DNA of 64,000 bases, taken from contig CAZDVK010000003.1 of assembly GCA_964508915.1 (NCBI GenBank), positions 73,254 to 137,253 of the forward strand. The letters are read 5' to 3'. How positions within the stretch are numbered: the first letter of the stretch is position 1; each line of letters begins with the position of its first letter. The position numbers were made by a program, and so were the translations under genes. Positions 1 to 8,613 of this stretch are shown here, piece after piece. The DNA comes from CAZDVK01 sp964508915. Its GTDB lineage: Bacteria > Pseudomonadota > Alphaproteobacteria > Paracaedibacterales > CAIULA01. A model generated the notes under the pieces. It saw nothing but the letters and a program-made list of their open reading frames with translations. It was not told the DNA's origin and did no database searches.

Positions 1-976
1 CAAAAGCTTGACCTGTTAAAACGCGGCCACGGGGCGTTCTTTGTAGGAAACCTTGCTGAATCAAATAAGGCTCAATAACTTCTTCTAGTGTATCACTTTG
101 TTCAGATAAAGCAGCTGCCAGGGTTTCAATACCCACAGGGCCCCCTTTGTAAAATTCAGCAATCACCTTCAAATAACGAATATCCTGCGTATCCAGCCCC
201 AGTGGATCTACCTGTAACTCATTCAAGGCTTTTGATGCCATATCTTGGCAAATATCACGATTAGAAATCAAAGCAAAATCACGCACGCGGCGCAACAAAC
301 GGCCAGCAATGCGTGGTGTGCCCCGGGACCGACGGGCAATTTCTTCGGCCCCCTTTTGAGATATAGGTGTATTAAGTAATTTTGCATTACGCAAAACAAT
401 TTGAACAAGGTCTTCCAGCTCGTAAAATTCAAGGCGCAAAGGAATACCAAAACGTTCCCGTAAAGGCTGTGTTAAAAGGCCAGACCGTGTAGTGGCACCA
501 ACCAATGTAAATGGTGGCAAATCAAGACGAATAGAACGGGCCGAAGGCCCCTCGCCCACCATAATGTCAATTTTAAAATCTTCCATAGCAGAATAAAGAA
601 CTTCCTCAATAGAAGAACTCAGCCTATGAATTTCATCAATAAACAACACATCGTGTGGCTGTAAATTTGTTAGAATAGCTGCTAAATCGCCTGCCTTTGT
701 AATGATAGGGGCAGATGTTGCGCGAAACCCAACACCTAATTCCTTAGAAATAATTTGGGCCAACGTTGTTTTACCTAGACCAGGGGGGCCAAATAACAAC
801 ACATGATCCAGTGATTCTTTTCGTGTTTTTGCTGCTTGAATAAAAACTTCTAAATTTCTGCACGCTGTTTTTTGCCCTGTGAATTCAGCAAGCTTTTGAG
901 GGCGCAAAGATGGGTCCAACCCGTCCAGATCAAGACTGGGGTCATTACTTTGACTTAAAAGGGGGTTTAGAACCAT
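1..976 (-). CDS. ruvB: Holliday junction branch-migration helicase RuvB (3' end cut off by window edge)
   Basis: ATP-driven motor of the RuvABC complex, which moves Holliday junctions during recombination repair. Reading the minus strand from ATG at 976 gives about 325 uninterrupted residues that run off the left edge. Visible motifs are Walker A GPPGLGKTT, Walker B LFIDEIHRL, sensor GATTRSG, and a C-terminal winged-helix region containing the stretch GGPVGIETLAAAL. RuvB proteins are usually about 330-350 residues, so only a short tail is missing. The gene is the last of a minus-strand run after tlc and the EEP-family protein. ruvA and ruvC are not in the window. The identity is secure because the motif order matches the family throughout. 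Confidence 0.96.
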   Translation of the reverse strand, partial: MVLNPLLSQSNDPSLDLDGLDPSLRPQKLAEFTGQKTACRNLEVFIQAAKTRKESLDHVLLFGPPGLGKTTLAQIISKELGVGFRATSAPIITKAGDLAAILTNLQPHDVLFIDEIHRLSSSIEEVLYSAMEDFKIDIMVGEGPSARSIRLDLPPFTLVGATTRSGLLTQPLRERFGIPLRLEFYELEDLVQIVLRNAKLLNTPISQKGAEEIARRSRGTPRIAGRLLRRVRDFALISNRDICQDMASKALNELQVDPLGLDTQDIRYLKVIAEFYKGGPVGIETLAAALSEQSDTLEEVIEPYLIQQGFLQRTPRGRVLTGQAF

Positions 977-1057
977 GGAAAAAAATCTTTATATTTATTA
1001 CTTTAATTATAAGGTTTTTTTTTATTTTTTCAATGAACAGCGCATTCAAAAAGCCTT

Positions 1058-2044
1058 TTACTTTGGAAAAACCATAACAGATTTCACAAATTTGTGATCT
1101 GATAAATCTGTGTCTACCGTCTCAAAGTCAGTTATGGTGCCACCACGCGCTAAAATATGGTCTATCCGGGAAGGTGGCCCAAATACAGGAATAGGCGCAG
1201 ACGACGGATATGTGTACCCACGCACCATACTGGGGCGGGGGTGAATAGACCGAAGGGCGTCAACAAAACCAAAGCTTTCAAGCACCCTGGTGCAGGGCCA
1301 TTCAATAACATGGGGGATATGACCAAAAGAACCGTATACCCCTTCGTCACGCTCACCCTCTAGCCAATCAGCATGAGAGGGTTCATTAAAATCTCCCACT
1401 AAAACTAGATTGGGTTGATCTTTTGAAAATTTTTCTACAAATTGATAAAAATTTTCGGCTTTTCTGGCCGATCGCTCTGCAACAATTTGAGCCACCGTTT
1501 TACCGCCCTTCCCTGTCGTAATGGGGGAACCCGGATCACCGTCATATCCAACCCCAGTTAATTTGCACAATTGTGCTGGAACATCTGTCAGATGAACACT
1601 AATAGGGTAAACGGACTGACCGTTTGGCAACATAAATTGCCCAGGCAAAGTTCCTGTGGGCAGATTCGTAATAACAGCAGTGCCACCCAGTTGGTCGTAA
1701 TGATCTGTAAATAGGTCGTGGCATAAAAAACGTGTACATTCGACACCTGTTTCCAACAAAGATCGGTAAAAAACATCTGACAAATCAACGCGTCCGTCTT
1801 CAAATGGCACAATTTCCTGTAAACCAATTATAAAATTCTGACGTGTTGTATGCGTTTTTATAAAATCTGTAAATGCTTTGATTCTTTTGTCGTACTGACC
1901 TTTTTCATCCAAATGGTTATAATCTGAAAAGCCTTCTGCGCAGCAATTCATGCTGATTACAACAACCTTATCTTTATTTTCATCCTCAGACGCGACTATT
2001 GGAAGGTATAAAAAAGAAAATAAAATTAATAATTTAACAATCAT
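1058..2044 (-). CDS. secreted endonuclease/exonuclease/phosphatase (EEP) family hydrolase
   Basis: Predicted exported metal-dependent phosphodiesterase of 328 residues. Residues 1-19 look like a Sec signal peptide (hydrophobic, ending IVAS). The EEP fold landmarks are present: N33 early in the domain, the metal-binding E77 in GLQEIVP, GDFNEP at 217-222, RIDHIL near 293-298, and the terminal SDH at 315-317. The same superfamily includes DNase I-like nucleases, inositol phosphatases and bacterial sphingomyelinases; the sequence does not tell me which substrate is used. The gene lies just downstream of tlc but behind a hairpin terminator. An exported EEP enzyme in a host-associated bacterium could act on host nucleic acid or lipid, which is inference. 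Confidence 0.8.
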   Translation of the reverse strand: MIVKLLILFSFLYLPIVASEDENKDKVVVISMNCCAEGFSDYNHLDEKGQYDKRIKAFTDFIKTHTTRQNFIIGLQEIVPFEDGRVDLSDVFYRSLLETGVECTRFLCHDLFTDHYDQLGGTAVITNLPTGTLPGQFMLPNGQSVYPISVHLTDVPAQLCKLTGVGYDGDPGSPITTGKGGKTVAQIVAERSARKAENFYQFVEKFSKDQPNLVLVGDFNEPSHADWLEGERDEGVYGSFGHIPHVIEWPCTRVLESFGFVDALRSIHPRPSMVRGYTYPSSAPIPVFGPPSRIDHILARGGTITDFETVDTDLSDHKFVKSVMVFPK

Positions 2045-2112
2045 TATTAATAACCAATTAAGAAAAAAAACTGAATATTGATTTAGTTTTTAAACATTAA
2101 TAATTGGTTAAT

Positions 2113-2145
2113 AAAAAAGGCGGTTCTTTACGAAACCGCCTTTTT
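2113..2145 (-). terminator. Rho-independent terminator after tlc
   Basis: An inverted repeat, GGCGGTT at 2119-2125 and AACCGCC at 2134-2140, is flanked by an A-run and a T-run, so it reads as a terminator on either strand. It sits 23 bases beyond the tlc stop codon and separates tlc from the EEP-family gene. Confidence 0.85.
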
Positions 2146-2167
2146 ACACGTTTATCCGAAGAAAAAC

Positions 2168-3712
2168 TTATGCTGCTTTAGCTTCGCCTTTCTTTTGTTC
2201 TTCAACCAACGCTGTAAAGCGCTTGCTAAGACCTAGAACCGCAAAAATCCAGATTACACAAATGGTAATCACGATTGGGCCCAAAATGTAAGCCAAGCTT
2301 GCCAAAGACACGCCACCGCCAATAGTTGCAAGCATAGTAGACTGAATAAAGGCACCGCCCGATTTACCACCGCGGCCACCAATAACTTCCACAGCTGCCT
2401 GACCTTTTGTTTTAGCTTCTTGGTCAAGTGGGATGTAAGCCATTTGCTTTGTGGAGTCGAACAATGAATATTTTGTTCCTTTTGACAACACGTTTTGAAT
2501 CTGCCCCACGATAACAGCAACCATCACAACTGTTGTTCCCATTAATGGAGAGAATGGATCATGTGCTGTACCTTCCCAAACAACCCAGAAAAAGATGGAG
2601 GATGTTACCAAAACCATCAATGGCGTCAAGATAGCGGCTTTCAACCAGCTAAGGCGACGCAAAATGTTGTTACCAACAATCATCAACAAAATGGTGATAA
2701 AACCAGTCCAAGCAGAGAATTGCCCCATAAACGCTGTATAGTCGTTGTGATCTGGGAATGCAATTTTGATTTGCCCTTTCCAAACACCTTCCACCAAGTT
2801 AATGGCAACACCGTAGGCCAAAACCAAAACAGCAATCAAACCAAGATATGGGTTTGTTACAATGTATTTAAAGCTTTCACCCAAAGATAATTTTGGCTTT
2901 TTCTTTTTACCAGAACCTTCACCGGGTTGGTAAAGTGCAGCGTCAGTCAAAACGTTTCTGTTCATCCAGCGATAGGTTGCCGCAATAACAAGACCCGCCA
3001 AAACAACAGCCGTCATTTGGAACTTTAGGTTTACACCAAAAGGATTCATGTTTTCAGGCAATGTTTTTGCGTATTTTGAACACAAAATTAAAGTGGCACC
3101 TGAAAAAAGAAGACCCAAATTCCCAATCATACCAAACAAACCATAAAAGCGCTTTGCTTCAGCAATTTTGGTAATTTCGTTCGCAAACTGCCAGAACATC
3201 ATGGACAAAACAACGCTTCCCCAAAGTTCAGCCAAAATGTAGAAAACGCTAAAGCTCCAGTTTCCAACGACCGGTATAAACCAGTGGAGGTTTGGAAAAG
3301 AATGCTGCCACGATTGAATGGCTTCTGTGCTCATGTGCAAAGATTCTTTAAATGGGTAAATAATGAAAGCAAATGCCCCAAAGAAAATCAAAAATGGCAT
3401 CAAAAGTGTGTAAAATAGTCGCTCCCGTTCAAGGGCATTGGCTAATTTTACGAAGATAACCATAAACAAAATAGCAGATGGCGTCACACCATAAAGCTTT
3501 AAGAAGCCCAAACATTCCGCACCACCTGCTGGTGCATTCACAACCAACACGTCTTTAATATCGCGCAAAATTGTATAGTTGAACAAAATACACATCATCA
3601 TAATGCCCATGGGCAAAAATTTCTTTAGCTCGTAATTATGAACGGGCCAAAAAATACCACGCAAACCTGTAAATTCTGCAGGCTTCGCAGTCTCAGTTTT
3701 TTCCTTACTCAT
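2168..3712 (-). CDS. tlc: Tlc-family ATP/ADP translocase (nucleotide transporter)
   Basis: Inner-membrane exchanger of 514 residues, the usual length for the Tlc family (about 500), with roughly 12 hydrophobic segments. Members swap bacterial ADP for host ATP or import other nucleotides, and are known from Rickettsia, Chlamydia, Holosporales and plastids. Family-like stretches include the N-terminal FWPVHNYELKKFLPMG, the KDVLVVNAPAGGAE region, and FDSTKQMAYIPLDQEAKTKGQAA near residue 420. The C-terminus is lysine- and alanine-rich. The start ATG is preceded by AAGGA. A good promoter lies about 120 bases upstream and a terminator follows, so the gene looks like a single transcription unit. Exact substrate (ATP/ADP versus other nucleotides) cannot be read from sequence alone. 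Confidence 0.95.
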   Translation of the reverse strand: MSKEKTETAKPAEFTGLRGIFWPVHNYELKKFLPMGIMMMCILFNYTILRDIKDVLVVNAPAGGAECLGFLKLYGVTPSAILFMVIFVKLANALERERLFYTLLMPFLIFFGAFAFIIYPFKESLHMSTEAIQSWQHSFPNLHWFIPVVGNWSFSVFYILAELWGSVVLSMMFWQFANEITKIAEAKRFYGLFGMIGNLGLLFSGATLILCSKYAKTLPENMNPFGVNLKFQMTAVVLAGLVIAATYRWMNRNVLTDAALYQPGEGSGKKKKPKLSLGESFKYIVTNPYLGLIAVLVLAYGVAINLVEGVWKGQIKIAFPDHNDYTAFMGQFSAWTGFITILLMIVGNNILRRLSWLKAAILTPLMVLVTSSIFFWVVWEGTAHDPFSPLMGTTVVMVAVIVGQIQNVLSKGTKYSLFDSTKQMAYIPLDQEAKTKGQAAVEVIGGRGGKSGGAFIQSTMLATIGGGVSLASLAYILGPIVITICVIWIFAVLGLSKRFTALVEEQKKGEAKAA

Positions 3713-3833
3713 TGATTTTTTTCCTTAAGTGAACAAAACGTATAACACAACAAACAAAAACACCCTTCCTGATCATTCAAGAAAGGTAAAATCACAGCAT
3801 GTTACACGGGTTAAAAAGTTTAACAATGTTATA

Positions 3834-3862
3834 AATATAACCTTGATCGTGATTTTTTTCAA
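3834..3862 (-). promoter_or_regulatory. sigma-70-type promoter for tlc
   Basis: On the minus strand TTGAAA (3857-3862) and TATATT (3834-3839) are separated by exactly 17 bases. Transcription would begin near 3827 and leave a leader of roughly 115 bases before the tlc start codon at 3712. Confidence 0.6.
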
Positions 3863-3942
3863 TGACACAGTTAACTTTTTGTTAACTTACTATGTATTTG
3901 ACCACAAATATTCAATTAACAAAACAAAAGCGACAAATTAAT

Positions 3943-4479
3943 TTAAGCCAATTCTTCAACCGTTCTGATTATTTTATCTAAACGCTTTTGAATAGAACCA
4001 GACGGTATTGAAATACATGTATACCCAAACTGTTTGTACACATTTCTGTGGATATCTTCAAAAAGCAAAGCTTCGTCAAAACTAATTTTTCGTGCTTCTG
4101 AAGGTGTGCAAAAGCCCAAATTTTCAATAAAAAAAACCTGTTTTTCGTAAATAGCATACTGTTGAATACGCTCTATTTCCTCTGTCAAAATAGCTGGAGG
4201 CGCAAACCCCAAATAAATAGCTAAGGCGTACGTACAAAAAGGCGACCTGTCATAAAACTGAATGGGTGACAAAAATTGAGTTTGTCGATGTTTTTGCAAA
4301 AAAGTAATTTGGTCAAGAAAGTTTTTATGTTTCCAGGGTTCAGAAATACCTAAGGACTGTTCATATGCAATAATGTCTGTTGCCGCTTCATCAACCACAC
4401 AATACCCTTGCATTTCAAGGGCACGAATCAATGATGTTTTGCCTGCCCCTGGCGTACCCGTTAAAATGTAACGCTTCAT
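3943..4479 (-). CDS. AAA-type P-loop NTPase (AAA_28 / NadR-kinase-like domain)
   Basis: A 178-residue protein made of a single P-loop domain. Walker A is GTPGAGKTS at residues 8-16, right at the N-terminus, followed by a strand ending VVDEAATDII. This layout resembles the AAA_28 family (related to the kinase part of NadR). The phosphate acceptor is unknown. The start codon overlaps the end of the upstream xerC gene by four bases (ATGA), so the two are probably translated together. I cannot assign a pathway. Confidence 0.7.
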   Translation of the reverse strand: MKRYILTGTPGAGKTSLIRALEMQGYCVVDEAATDIIAYEQSLGISEPWKHKNFLDQITFLQKHRQTQFLSPIQFYDRSPFCTYALAIYLGFAPPAILTEEIERIQQYAIYEKQVFFIENLGFCTPSEARKISFDEALLFEDIHRNVYKQFGYTCISIPSGSIQKRLDKIIRTVEELA

Positions 4480-5405
4480 AAACCCTCTTTCTTTTTCGAC
4501 CTAGGGTGCGCCTTAGCGTAAGTTTTGATTAAATAATCTTGATTAATTTGCGTGTATATTTGGGTTGTTGACAGTGATTCGTGGCCCAAAAGCTCTTGAA
4601 TGGCACGAAGGTCACCTGTTTGAGACATCAAATGTGTTGCACAACTATGCCGAAGTGCATGAGGTGTTGCTGAATCAGGCAAACCAACCCAATAACGATA
4701 TTGACGCATTTGACGCTCTGCCACCGCCGCATTTAAAACCTTTCCACGATGTCCCAGAAAAAGATGGGTATCGGGGTCAACTTGCTTAGGATTTACACCC
4801 AAAGTTTTTAAATAAGAATGAATCTGTTCTTGAACAGGTTCCAACAAAGGAACAGAACGATATTTTCCCCGCTTCCCCTGAATGGTTAAAAAATCTTTTG
4901 CGTCCAAAAACTGCCCAACTGTTACAGATAAAGCTTCACTAATACGTAGCCCTGCGCTGTAAATAAGCATAAAAAGAGCCTTGTCACGTTCACCAACCCA
5001 CGCTTCTTTTGATATACAATCAATAGACTTAACCAGTTCCAACGCCTGCGTTTCAGACAAGGGACGCGGTAAAGTTTTGTGAACCTTTGGGGGTGTCATT
5101 GAAAAAATTACGTGGTCCTCTAGGCCATGTTCCATTTGCAGAAAACGAAAAAAATTTTTAACGGCTGAAAACCCCCGCGCAATAGAGCGCCGATGGAGGT
5201 TTGCATTATTGCGTTTTGCAAGCCAGGCACGAATGTGTGCTGGTTTCAAATTTTGTAGAAGGTCAAAAGTTAATTCTTGCCCTAAATATTCAGTCTGGAA
5301 AGTAAAAAAATCAGTCAAATCTGTTTCATAAGCCACCAGCGTATGCCTTGAAACGCCTCGCGCTGATGTTAAATAAGTACGCCAACCTTTGAGAAAATCT
5401 TGCAT
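4476..5405 (-). CDS. xerC: tyrosine recombinase XerC/XerD
   Basis: Site-specific recombinase that resolves chromosome dimers at dif. The length (309 residues) is typical. The N-terminal SAM-like DNA-binding domain spans about residues 1-95. The catalytic set is complete: R154 (AGLRISEAL), K178 (GKRGKYRSVPL), H249 and R252 (HALRHS), H275 (LGHESLST) and the nucleophile Y284 (QIYTQIN). XerC and XerD are hard to tell apart by eye; the start region favours XerC. The partner recombinase is not in this window. The gene is upstream of and overlaps the AAA_28 NTPase gene. It diverges from rsmH across a 216-base AT-rich gap. Confidence 0.88.
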   Translation of the reverse strand: MQDFLKGWRTYLTSARGVSRHTLVAYETDLTDFFTFQTEYLGQELTFDLLQNLKPAHIRAWLAKRNNANLHRRSIARGFSAVKNFFRFLQMEHGLEDHVIFSMTPPKVHKTLPRPLSETQALELVKSIDCISKEAWVGERDKALFMLIYSAGLRISEALSVTVGQFLDAKDFLTIQGKRGKYRSVPLLEPVQEQIHSYLKTLGVNPKQVDPDTHLFLGHRGKVLNAAVAERQMRQYRYWVGLPDSATPHALRHSCATHLMSQTGDLRAIQELLGHESLSTTQIYTQINQDYLIKTYAKAHPRSKKKEGL

Positions 5406-5621
5406 TTTTTTATTTTTTCCAATTTTTTCAACTCTTTTGTAGCATTTTGCAGTTGACTTTGTATAAAAACAGATGATATGAGTTAATTAAAATAAAAATA
5501 TAATTAATTAAATTTAAATAGAACTTAAAGTCTCGTCCGTTGCCAGCAGCCCAGTAAGGTCTTTGTCTTATGTAAAACCCTATCTTGTGTGCCTTAAATT
5601 GACAAGAAAAGATTTAAAAAA

Positions 5622-6515
5622 ATGACCATTCACGTACCTGTTTTAATCAATGAAGTACTGACGTACCTTGCACCCAAGGATGGGGAAATATACGTTGATG
5701 CAACTTTTGGGGGCGGTGGATATACGCAACACATTTTGGAAAAAGCTTCTTGTTCTGTTTTTGCCATAGACCGCGACCCAGACGCCCTCAAAAGAAGCTT
5801 AGCTTTTCAAGAAAAATACGGCGACCGCTTTCGGTTTTTTGAAGGAACTTTTGGGTCTATGGATCAGTTTTTACCATCTGTTTCTTATGACGGCATCGTT
5901 TTTGATTTTGGCGTATCATCTTTCCAGTTGGAAGACGCAGCCCGTGGTTTTTCTTTTCAGCTAGACGGCCCTTTGGACATGCGTATGGGTCAAGCCCAGA
6001 TATCTGCCGAAGAGGTTGTCAACACTTATTCAGAAAAACAACTGTTTGAAATTATCCATTCTTATGGGGAAGAAAAAAAAGCGTACGCTATTGCAAAAGC
6101 TATTGTAGCAGAGCGAAAAGAAGGAAAAATCAGCACAACCGGCCAGTTGTCAAGACTTGTTCAGCGGATTGTCAGAAGAAAAGATGGCATCCATCCTGCC
6201 ACACTTACATTTCAGGCCTTGCGTGTTTTCGTAAATAATGAGTTAATAGAGATAGACAGAGCACTTCAGAAAAGCCTTTCACTGGTTCAGCCAGGGGGGA
6301 GAATTGTGACTGTTAGTTTTCATTCACTAGAAGATCGACTTGTTAAGAATTGGGTACGCAATTTTACGATGACTACGTCACCTTTGGGTATTTTTATTAA
6401 ACCAATGACAAGCCGTGTTGTAGCACCAACACCGGCAGAGGTGCTTCAGAACCCGCGTTCTCGCTCTGCCAAGTTACGTGCCTTCGAGGTTATCAAGAGG
6501 GAGGGCATCCGTTAA
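5622..6515 (+). CDS. rsmH: 16S rRNA (cytosine-1402-N4)-methyltransferase RsmH
   Basis: SAM-dependent enzyme that methylates C1402 in the ribosomal P site. The 297-residue product has the normal length. The SAM-binding motif DATFGGGGYTQ lies near residues 28-38, and the conserved FDFGVSSFQLEDAARGFSF and GPLDMRM stretches follow. RsmH is normally the second gene of the division/cell-wall cluster after mraZ; no mraZ lies upstream here. Its TAA stop shares one base with the ATG of the FtsL-like gene, so the two are coupled. Confidence 0.95.
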   Translation: MTIHVPVLINEVLTYLAPKDGEIYVDATFGGGGYTQHILEKASCSVFAIDRDPDALKRSLAFQEKYGDRFRFFEGTFGSMDQFLPSVSYDGIVFDFGVSSFQLEDAARGFSFQLDGPLDMRMGQAQISAEEVVNTYSEKQLFEIIHSYGEEKKAYAIAKAIVAERKEGKISTTGQLSRLVQRIVRRKDGIHPATLTFQALRVFVNNELIEIDRALQKSLSLVQPGGRIVTVSFHSLEDRLVKNWVRNFTMTTSPLGIFIKPMTSRVVAPTPAEVLQNPRSRSAKLRAFEVIKREGIR

Positions 6516-6871
6516 TGCGTCGCCCCACCGTTCTTGTTAGTATTCTATGTTTACTTATTTGCATGGGTGTATTTCGTATAAAGTACACTGTAATGGCTTT
6601 AGAACAACAACATCGCCATATCAAACGGGCCATATCGGAAAACCAAGAAGCTATTCATGTTTTACGGGCCGAATGGAACCACTTGAATAGCCCCGAACGC
6701 CTTCAAAAACTAGCTGTCAAATACTTGGACATTGGCCCTCAACAAACACCCCAAGTTGCTAACTTGAAAGATGTAGCTGGCCAAAATAATCTTAATGACC
6801 GTGCTGCCCTTGAAAATCTTATTGCTCAGGCCGTGGCTGACAGTGCTCAGTCCCCTGAGGATTCAGAATAA
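6515..6871 (+). CDS. ftsL: FtsL-like cell division protein
   Basis: A 118-residue bitopic membrane protein. A single hydrophobic segment covers about residues 6-28, followed by a periplasmic coiled-coil-like stretch (QQHRHIKRAISENQEAIHVL) and the conserved-looking LNSPERLQKLAVKYL. Sequence conservation in FtsL is poor, so the call depends on topology, size and position between rsmH and ftsI. FtsL helps recruit and activate FtsI/FtsW at the septum. The start overlaps the rsmH stop and the gap to ftsI is about 11 bases. Confidence 0.8.
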   Translation: MRRPTVLVSILCLLICMGVFRIKYTVMALEQQHRHIKRAISENQEAIHVLRAEWNHLNSPERLQKLAVKYLDIGPQQTPQVANLKDVAGQNNLNDRAALENLIAQAVADSAQSPEDSE

Positions 6872-6882
6872 GGGGCGCGCCG

Positions 6883-8601
6883 ATGAAAGATTTTATGAAA
6901 AATCCTTTTATGGGGCTTTCCAAACACCTAAGGTTGTGGCACGAAGTAGCACATCACAGCACGTTGATTGAAATGGCCAAGCAACGTGTTTTTGTAGCCG
7001 GCACATTTGTTGTATTAGCCTATATGTTAATTGGCGGCCGTTTGGTTGATGTGATGTTATTTCGCGAAGCATCTAAGCAGCAAACGGCAATGGAACAGCC
7101 CACAGCTGTTTCCCATCGTGCCGATATTTGTGACCGAAATGGTGCCGTTTTAGCCACTGACTTGGTAACGGCATCTGTTTATGCCAACCCAAAAGTTATT
7201 CTAAATGCTAAAGATGCTGCTGAAAAACTGTCAAAATTATTACCTGAAGTTGGTTTTGATGTTTTGTATCAACGCTTAAGCAGCCAAAAAGGTTTCATAT
7301 GGATTGCACGTCACATAGCCCCCAAACTGCAGCAAGCCATTAATCAACTGGGCATTCCAGGTGTTTATCTGCAAAAAGACCACCGTCGCGTTTACCCCTA
7401 TGGAAACCTTGTGTCCCACGTATTAGGCTATTGCGGTGTTGATCGAAATGGCTTAGCTGGATTTGAAAAATCATATGACATGCAGATGTGGCAAAGCAAA
7501 GAACCCATTCAAATATCCTTAGATGTGCGTGTTCAGCACGTGGTTCGTGACCAATTAATAGCGGCTATTGAAGAATTTAATTGTATTGCAGCTAATGCAA
7601 CCGTTATTGATGTGGAAACCGGGGAAGTTTTGGCCATGGTATCCTTGCCAGACTATGACCCCAACATGCCTAATCAAAACGCAAAAGAAGCCACCTTCAA
7701 TAGAAACACGCTGGGCGTTTATGAACCAGGTTCAACCTTTAAAATCTTAAACACAGCCATAGCCCTAGAATCCGGAACAGCTAACCTAGACAGCACCTAT
7801 GATGCCCGTTTTCCAGTTCAAATAGGCCACTTTAAGATTGACGATTTTAAGGGGAAATACAGGGTATTAAACCTAAAAGAAGCTTTTATTTATTCATCGA
7901 ACATTGCAGCTATTAAAATTGCTTTGGGTTTTGGGATGAACACCCAAAAAACCTATTTCAAAAAGTTTGGTGTATTTGACCCTGTTAAGCTTGAAATTCC
8001 TGAAAACGGCATGCCTTTAATTCCAAGTCAATGGCGTGAAGTCACAACTATGACAGCAGCATACGGATACGGCATTTCTGTATCCCCCATGCAAACGTTG
8101 AAAATTATTTCATCCATTGTGAATGACGGTAAGGTTGTCATACCCACTTTGGTCCATCAAAAGCAGGCAGAAAACCAACAACCACCCCAACAGGTGGTTT
8201 CTGAAAAGACATCCAGAATCATGCGTGAATTGATGCGATTGGTTGTCAATGAAGGAACTTCCAGAAAAGCAAATGTCCCAGGACTTGGGGTATTTGGAAA
8301 AACTGGAACAGCCTACAAAGTAAAAGGTAAAGGATATAGCGCCAACAGCACCGGTTTAAAACCCAGAACAACCTTTTTCATCGGCGGTTTTCCACATACA
8401 AAACCTAAATATATGTTGATGGTTGTTTTGGATGAACCCAAGCCTGCTAAAGGTACGTATGGTTATGCAGCAGCTGGGTGGAACGTTACGCCAACAGCTG
8501 GTAAAATTATCGAACGTATTGCCCCTATTTTGGGCTTTAAAGTGCAAGATGACCAGCCCCCATCTCCCATAATTAATACGTCTTTTTCAATTGGTGAATA
8601 A
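6883..8601 (+). CDS. ftsI: peptidoglycan transpeptidase FtsI (PBP3)
   Basis: Septal transpeptidase that cross-links peptidoglycan at division. The 572 residues include one membrane anchor near 36-56, a pedestal domain, and a transpeptidase domain with all catalytic motifs: S284-T-F-K287, S338-S-N340 and K473-T-G475. It is preceded by a good ribosome-binding region and the FtsL-like gene. Unlike in most relatives, murE, murF, mraY and the other cluster genes do not follow; a convergent methyltransferase gene begins 12 bases on. The target is expected to be beta-lactam sensitive from family knowledge. Confidence 0.95.
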   Translation: MKDFMKNPFMGLSKHLRLWHEVAHHSTLIEMAKQRVFVAGTFVVLAYMLIGGRLVDVMLFREASKQQTAMEQPTAVSHRADICDRNGAVLATDLVTASVYANPKVILNAKDAAEKLSKLLPEVGFDVLYQRLSSQKGFIWIARHIAPKLQQAINQLGIPGVYLQKDHRRVYPYGNLVSHVLGYCGVDRNGLAGFEKSYDMQMWQSKEPIQISLDVRVQHVVRDQLIAAIEEFNCIAANATVIDVETGEVLAMVSLPDYDPNMPNQNAKEATFNRNTLGVYEPGSTFKILNTAIALESGTANLDSTYDARFPVQIGHFKIDDFKGKYRVLNLKEAFIYSSNIAAIKIALGFGMNTQKTYFKKFGVFDPVKLEIPENGMPLIPSQWREVTTMTAAYGYGISVSPMQTLKIISSIVNDGKVVIPTLVHQKQAENQQPPQQVVSEKTSRIMRELMRLVVNEGTSRKANVPGLGVFGKTGTAYKVKGKGYSANSTGLKPRTTFFIGGFPHTKPKYMLMVVLDEPKPAKGTYGYAAAGWNVTPTAGKIIERIAPILGFKVQDDQPPSPIINTSFSIGE

Positions 8602-8613
8602 GGCTATTGGCAC

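Noticed and set aside
2561..2890. 109-residue plus-strand frame opposite tlc
   Set aside because: It is the complement of a well-supported transporter gene and has no start signal.
3729..3941. 70-residue frame upstream of tlc
   Set aside because: It covers the tlc promoter and leader, is asparagine/lysine-rich as expected of AT-rich non-coding DNA, and lacks a ribosome-binding site.
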